Assembly: GCA_947473445.1 (NCBI GenBank) | Contig: CANJEU010000133.1 | Span: 1 to 6,392 of the forward strand | Direction of reading: 5' to 3' | Origin: Fidelibacterota bacterium | GTDB lineage: Bacteria; Pseudomonadota; Alphaproteobacteria; Rhodospirillales; Rhodospirillaceae | Length of the DNA: 6,392 nucleotides | Shown: piece after piece, positions 4,426-6,392 of the stretch | Layout: the number at the start of each line of letters is the position of its first letter | How positions within the stretch are numbered: the first letter of the stretch is position 1 | Notes under the pieces: model-generated | The model's database searches: none | Seen by the model: only the letters and a program-made list of their open reading frames with translations | Told to the model about the DNA's origin: nothing | Made by a program: the position numbers and the translations under genes

Positions 4426-6392
4426 ATGGCCAAAGCCTCGAACGCCGCCGTCAAACGCGCCGACCACAACCTCTCCGCGCCTGTGGATTGGGAAAAGGTG
4501 ACGCGCGCGCTGTTCTTGTCGCGCAAGCTCGACGACATCGAAGAGCAGAAGCTGCTGCCCGAGCGGAAAATGTTTTACCAGTTCTCCGGGCGCGGCCATG
4601 ACCTCGCGCAGATCCTGCTCTCGCAGCGCCTCACCCACGCGCATGACGCCGCGGCTGGCTACTACCGTTCGCGGCCGCTGCTGCTGGGGCTTGGCATTCC
4701 GCTTGAAGAAGTGATGGCCGCGACGCTGATGAAGGTCGGCGGCTATAGCGACGGCAAGGACGTCGGCACGGTGTTCAATTTCCCGAACCCAGGCGGCGCA
4801 AAGGGACTGCCGATGGCAGGCGGGGTCGGCACGCAGTACACGCCGACGGCCGGCTGGGCGCAGGCCATCGAATATTATCGCAATGTGCTCAAGAGCCCTG
4901 ACGTGGGGAATGCGATTGCGGTCGTGCTGGGCGGCGACGCGTCCGTGGCTACCAACGGCTTCTGGGCCTCGCTGACCATCGCCACCACGCTCAAGCTGCC
5001 GATGCTGTTCTACATCGAAGACAATGGCTACGGCATCTCGGTGCCTTCGACGTTCCAGACGCCGGGCGCCAACATTGCCGTCAACCTCGCAAGCTTCGGC
5101 AACCTCACCATCTTCAACGGCGACGGCACCGATCCCGCCGAGGCGTTGCGTCTGACGACGGAGGCGACCAATCACGTACGCGACCGTCAGGGGCCGGCCC
5201 TGCTGCGTTTGACCGTGCCGCGCCTTGCCGGTCACTCGGGGCAGGATACGCAGGCTTATAAGGGCGCCGAGCGTATCGCCGAGGAAAAGACGCGCGATCC
5301 GCTGCCGAAGCTCAAGGCATTCCTTGTTCCAAAGATCTTCTCGGAAGAGAAATGGGCCGAGCTGGAAAGCCAGGCCACCCGCGACGTCGAGGCTGCGCTC
5401 AATGCCGCCAGCGACCGTCCGAACCTCGAGGTATCGGAACTGCGCAAACACGTGTTCGCCGAAGTCGACGACAGCGGCATGCCGATCCTCCAGAAAATCG
5501 GCGGCCTGCATGCCAGCGGCCATAAATTTCCGGCGTCGACCGAGCAGGCCAACCCGCAAGGCCCACGTATCAATATGGTCACGGCCATCCGCCGCACCCT
5601 CGAGCATGAGCTCGCGACCAACCCGAAGATGGTCCTGTTCGGCGAAGACGTGGGTCCCAAGGGCGGCGTGCATGCCGTCACCATGGGCCTGCAGGATAAG
5701 TTCGGCGATCAGCGCGTCTTCGACACCAGTCTCTCGGAAGAAGGCATCATCGGCCGCGCCGTCGGCATGGCCATGGCCGGGCTTCTGCCCGTGCCGGAAA
5801 TCCAGTTCCGTAAATACGCCGAGCCCGCGGTCGAGCAGTTGAACGACTGCGGCACCTTGCGCTGGCGCACCGGCAACCGTTTCGCAGCGCCCATGGTCGT
5901 GCGCATGGCGGGCGGGTTCTCCAAGTGCGGCGATCCGTGGCACAGCCAGACCAACGAAGTGCAGTGGGTCCATGCGATTGGCTGGAAAGTCGCGGTGCCG
6001 TCGAACGCGGAAGATGCGGTCGGCCTTTTGCGCGCCGCCCTGCGCGGCAACGATCCGGTCGTGTTCTTCGAACATCGCGCGATGCTTGACCATGTCTGGG
6101 CCCGCCGTCCGTATCCGGGCGACGATTATGTTGTGCCGTTCGGCAAGGCGACCGTCACGATGACCGGTGAGCACATCACCATCGTGACCTGGGGCGCCAT
6201 GGTTGACCGCGCCGAAGAAGCCGCCAAGGCTTCGGGCTACACCGCCGACGTCATCGATCTGCGCAGCCTGATGCCCTGGGACAAGGAAGCTGTGCTGACC
6301 TCGGTGCGCAAAACCAAACGCTGCCTTGTGATCCACGAAGACAATATGACCGCGGGCTTCGGCGCCGAGATTATCGCCGTTGTCAGCCGGGA
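4426..6392 (+). CDS. Fused E1 alpha-E1 beta subunit of a thiamine-diphosphate 2-oxo acid dehydrogenase (3' partial)
   Basis: The frame stays open from ATG 4426 (GGGAG at 4412-4416, nine bases upstream) through the right edge: 655 codons, probably lacking only a short C-terminus. Both halves of the E1 decarboxylase are in one chain. The alpha domain (about 20-340) has YYRSRPLLLG, the thiamine-diphosphate/Mg motif starting GGDAS (Asp171) and ending EDNGYGIS (Asn200), and AGHSGQD. The beta domain (from about 382) has LFGEDVG, SEEGIIG (Glu438, expected to activate the aminopyrimidine), WHSQ (His506), VIDLRSLMPWD and HEDNMTAGFGAEI. Such fused E1 proteins decarboxylate 2-oxo acids, often branched-chain ones, and pass the acyl group to a lipoyl E2. 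E2 and E3 genes would be expected beyond the window. Odd points are Ala where GDG normally has its second Gly and Asp for the first Asn of the NN pair. Pyruvate or acetoin are alternative substrates. Confidence 0.93.
   Translation, partial: MAKASNAAVKRADHNLSAPVDWEKVTRALFLSRKLDDIEEQKLLPERKMFYQFSGRGHDLAQILLSQRLTHAHDAAAGYYRSRPLLLGLGIPLEEVMAATLMKVGGYSDGKDVGTVFNFPNPGGAKGLPMAGGVGTQYTPTAGWAQAIEYYRNVLKSPDVGNAIAVVLGGDASVATNGFWASLTIATTLKLPMLFYIEDNGYGISVPSTFQTPGANIAVNLASFGNLTIFNGDGTDPAEALRLTTEATNHVRDRQGPALLRLTVPRLAGHSGQDTQAYKGAERIAEEKTRDPLPKLKAFLVPKIFSEEKWAELESQATRDVEAALNAASDRPNLEVSELRKHVFAEVDDSGMPILQKIGGLHASGHKFPASTEQANPQGPRINMVTAIRRTLEHELATNPKMVLFGEDVGPKGGVHAVTMGLQDKFGDQRVFDTSLSEEGIIGRAVGMAMAGLLPVPEIQFRKYAEPAVEQLNDCGTLRWRTGNRFAAPMVVRMAGGFSKCGDPWHSQTNEVQWVHAIGWKVAVPSNAEDAVGLLRAALRGNDPVVFFEHRAMLDHVWARRPYPGDDYVVPFGKATVTMTGEHITIVTWGAMVDRAEEAAKASGYTADVIDLRSLMPWDKEAVLTSVRKTKRCLVIHEDNMTAGFGAEIIAVVSR

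Noticed and set aside
5225..5842. A 205-codon + strand frame inside the E1 gene
   Set aside because: It is an out-of-frame shadow of the E1 coding sequence, very rich in Arg and Ser, without motifs.
4336..6336. A 666-codon open frame on the minus strand opposite the E1 gene
   Set aside because: The + strand frame gives an unmistakable full E1 alpha-beta protein with all motifs. The antisense frame is rich in His, Arg, Gly and Ala, has no recognisable domain, and is a typical by-product of GC-rich codon use.

Overview
The window (about 6.4 kb, GC-rich apart from an AT-rich first ~250 bases) looks like chromosomal DNA of an alphaproteobacterium, most likely of the Hyphomicrobiales/Rhizobiales type. 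The grounds are overall composition, codon use, the gene families, and an intergenic palindrome with a GGAAAAGTGG...ACCGGTTTTCC core, which I recall as common in genomes of that order. No species can be named from the sequence alone.

Layout. Positions 1-622 hold no convincing gene. They contain an AT-rich stretch, several short inverted and direct repeats, and a perfect TGTAAA-N8-TTTACA palindrome 43 bases before the first start codon. Positions 623-3716 form a compact + strand run of four genes that is probably one transcript: a nitronate monooxygenase-family flavoprotein, a Beta-class-like glutathione S-transferase, a GhrA-type glyoxylate/hydroxypyruvate reductase that appears to start at a CTG codon overlapping the previous stop, and an Lrp/AsnC regulator. 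Positions 3713-3817 hold two different palindromes that both begin CTAGAGCG; their CTAG ends supply the stop codons of the two genes that converge there. A second Lrp/AsnC regulator lies on the minus strand (3814-4287). A 138-base divergent intergenic region with a 9-bp inverted repeat follows. Then comes a + strand gene, cut by the right edge, encoding a fused E1 alpha-E1 beta subunit of a thiamine-diphosphate-dependent 2-oxo acid dehydrogenase.

How the genes may work together. The first four genes suggest a small redox/detoxification operon: oxidation of a nitronate or similar substrate, thiol conjugation or repair, and reduction of a 2-oxo acid such as glyoxylate, with a co-transcribed amino-acid-sensing regulator. 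The right half resembles the known arrangement in which an Lrp-type activator (BkdR of Pseudomonas putida) is divergent from a branched-chain 2-oxo acid dehydrogenase operon, so the minus-strand regulator is a good candidate for controlling the E1 gene. Both pathway assignments are inference.

I saw no tRNA, rRNA, CRISPR array, insertion sequence, phage gene or obvious new defence system. The most interesting points are the stop-codon-supplying palindromes, the non-AUG start of the reductase, and the unusual thiamine-diphosphate motif of the fused E1.
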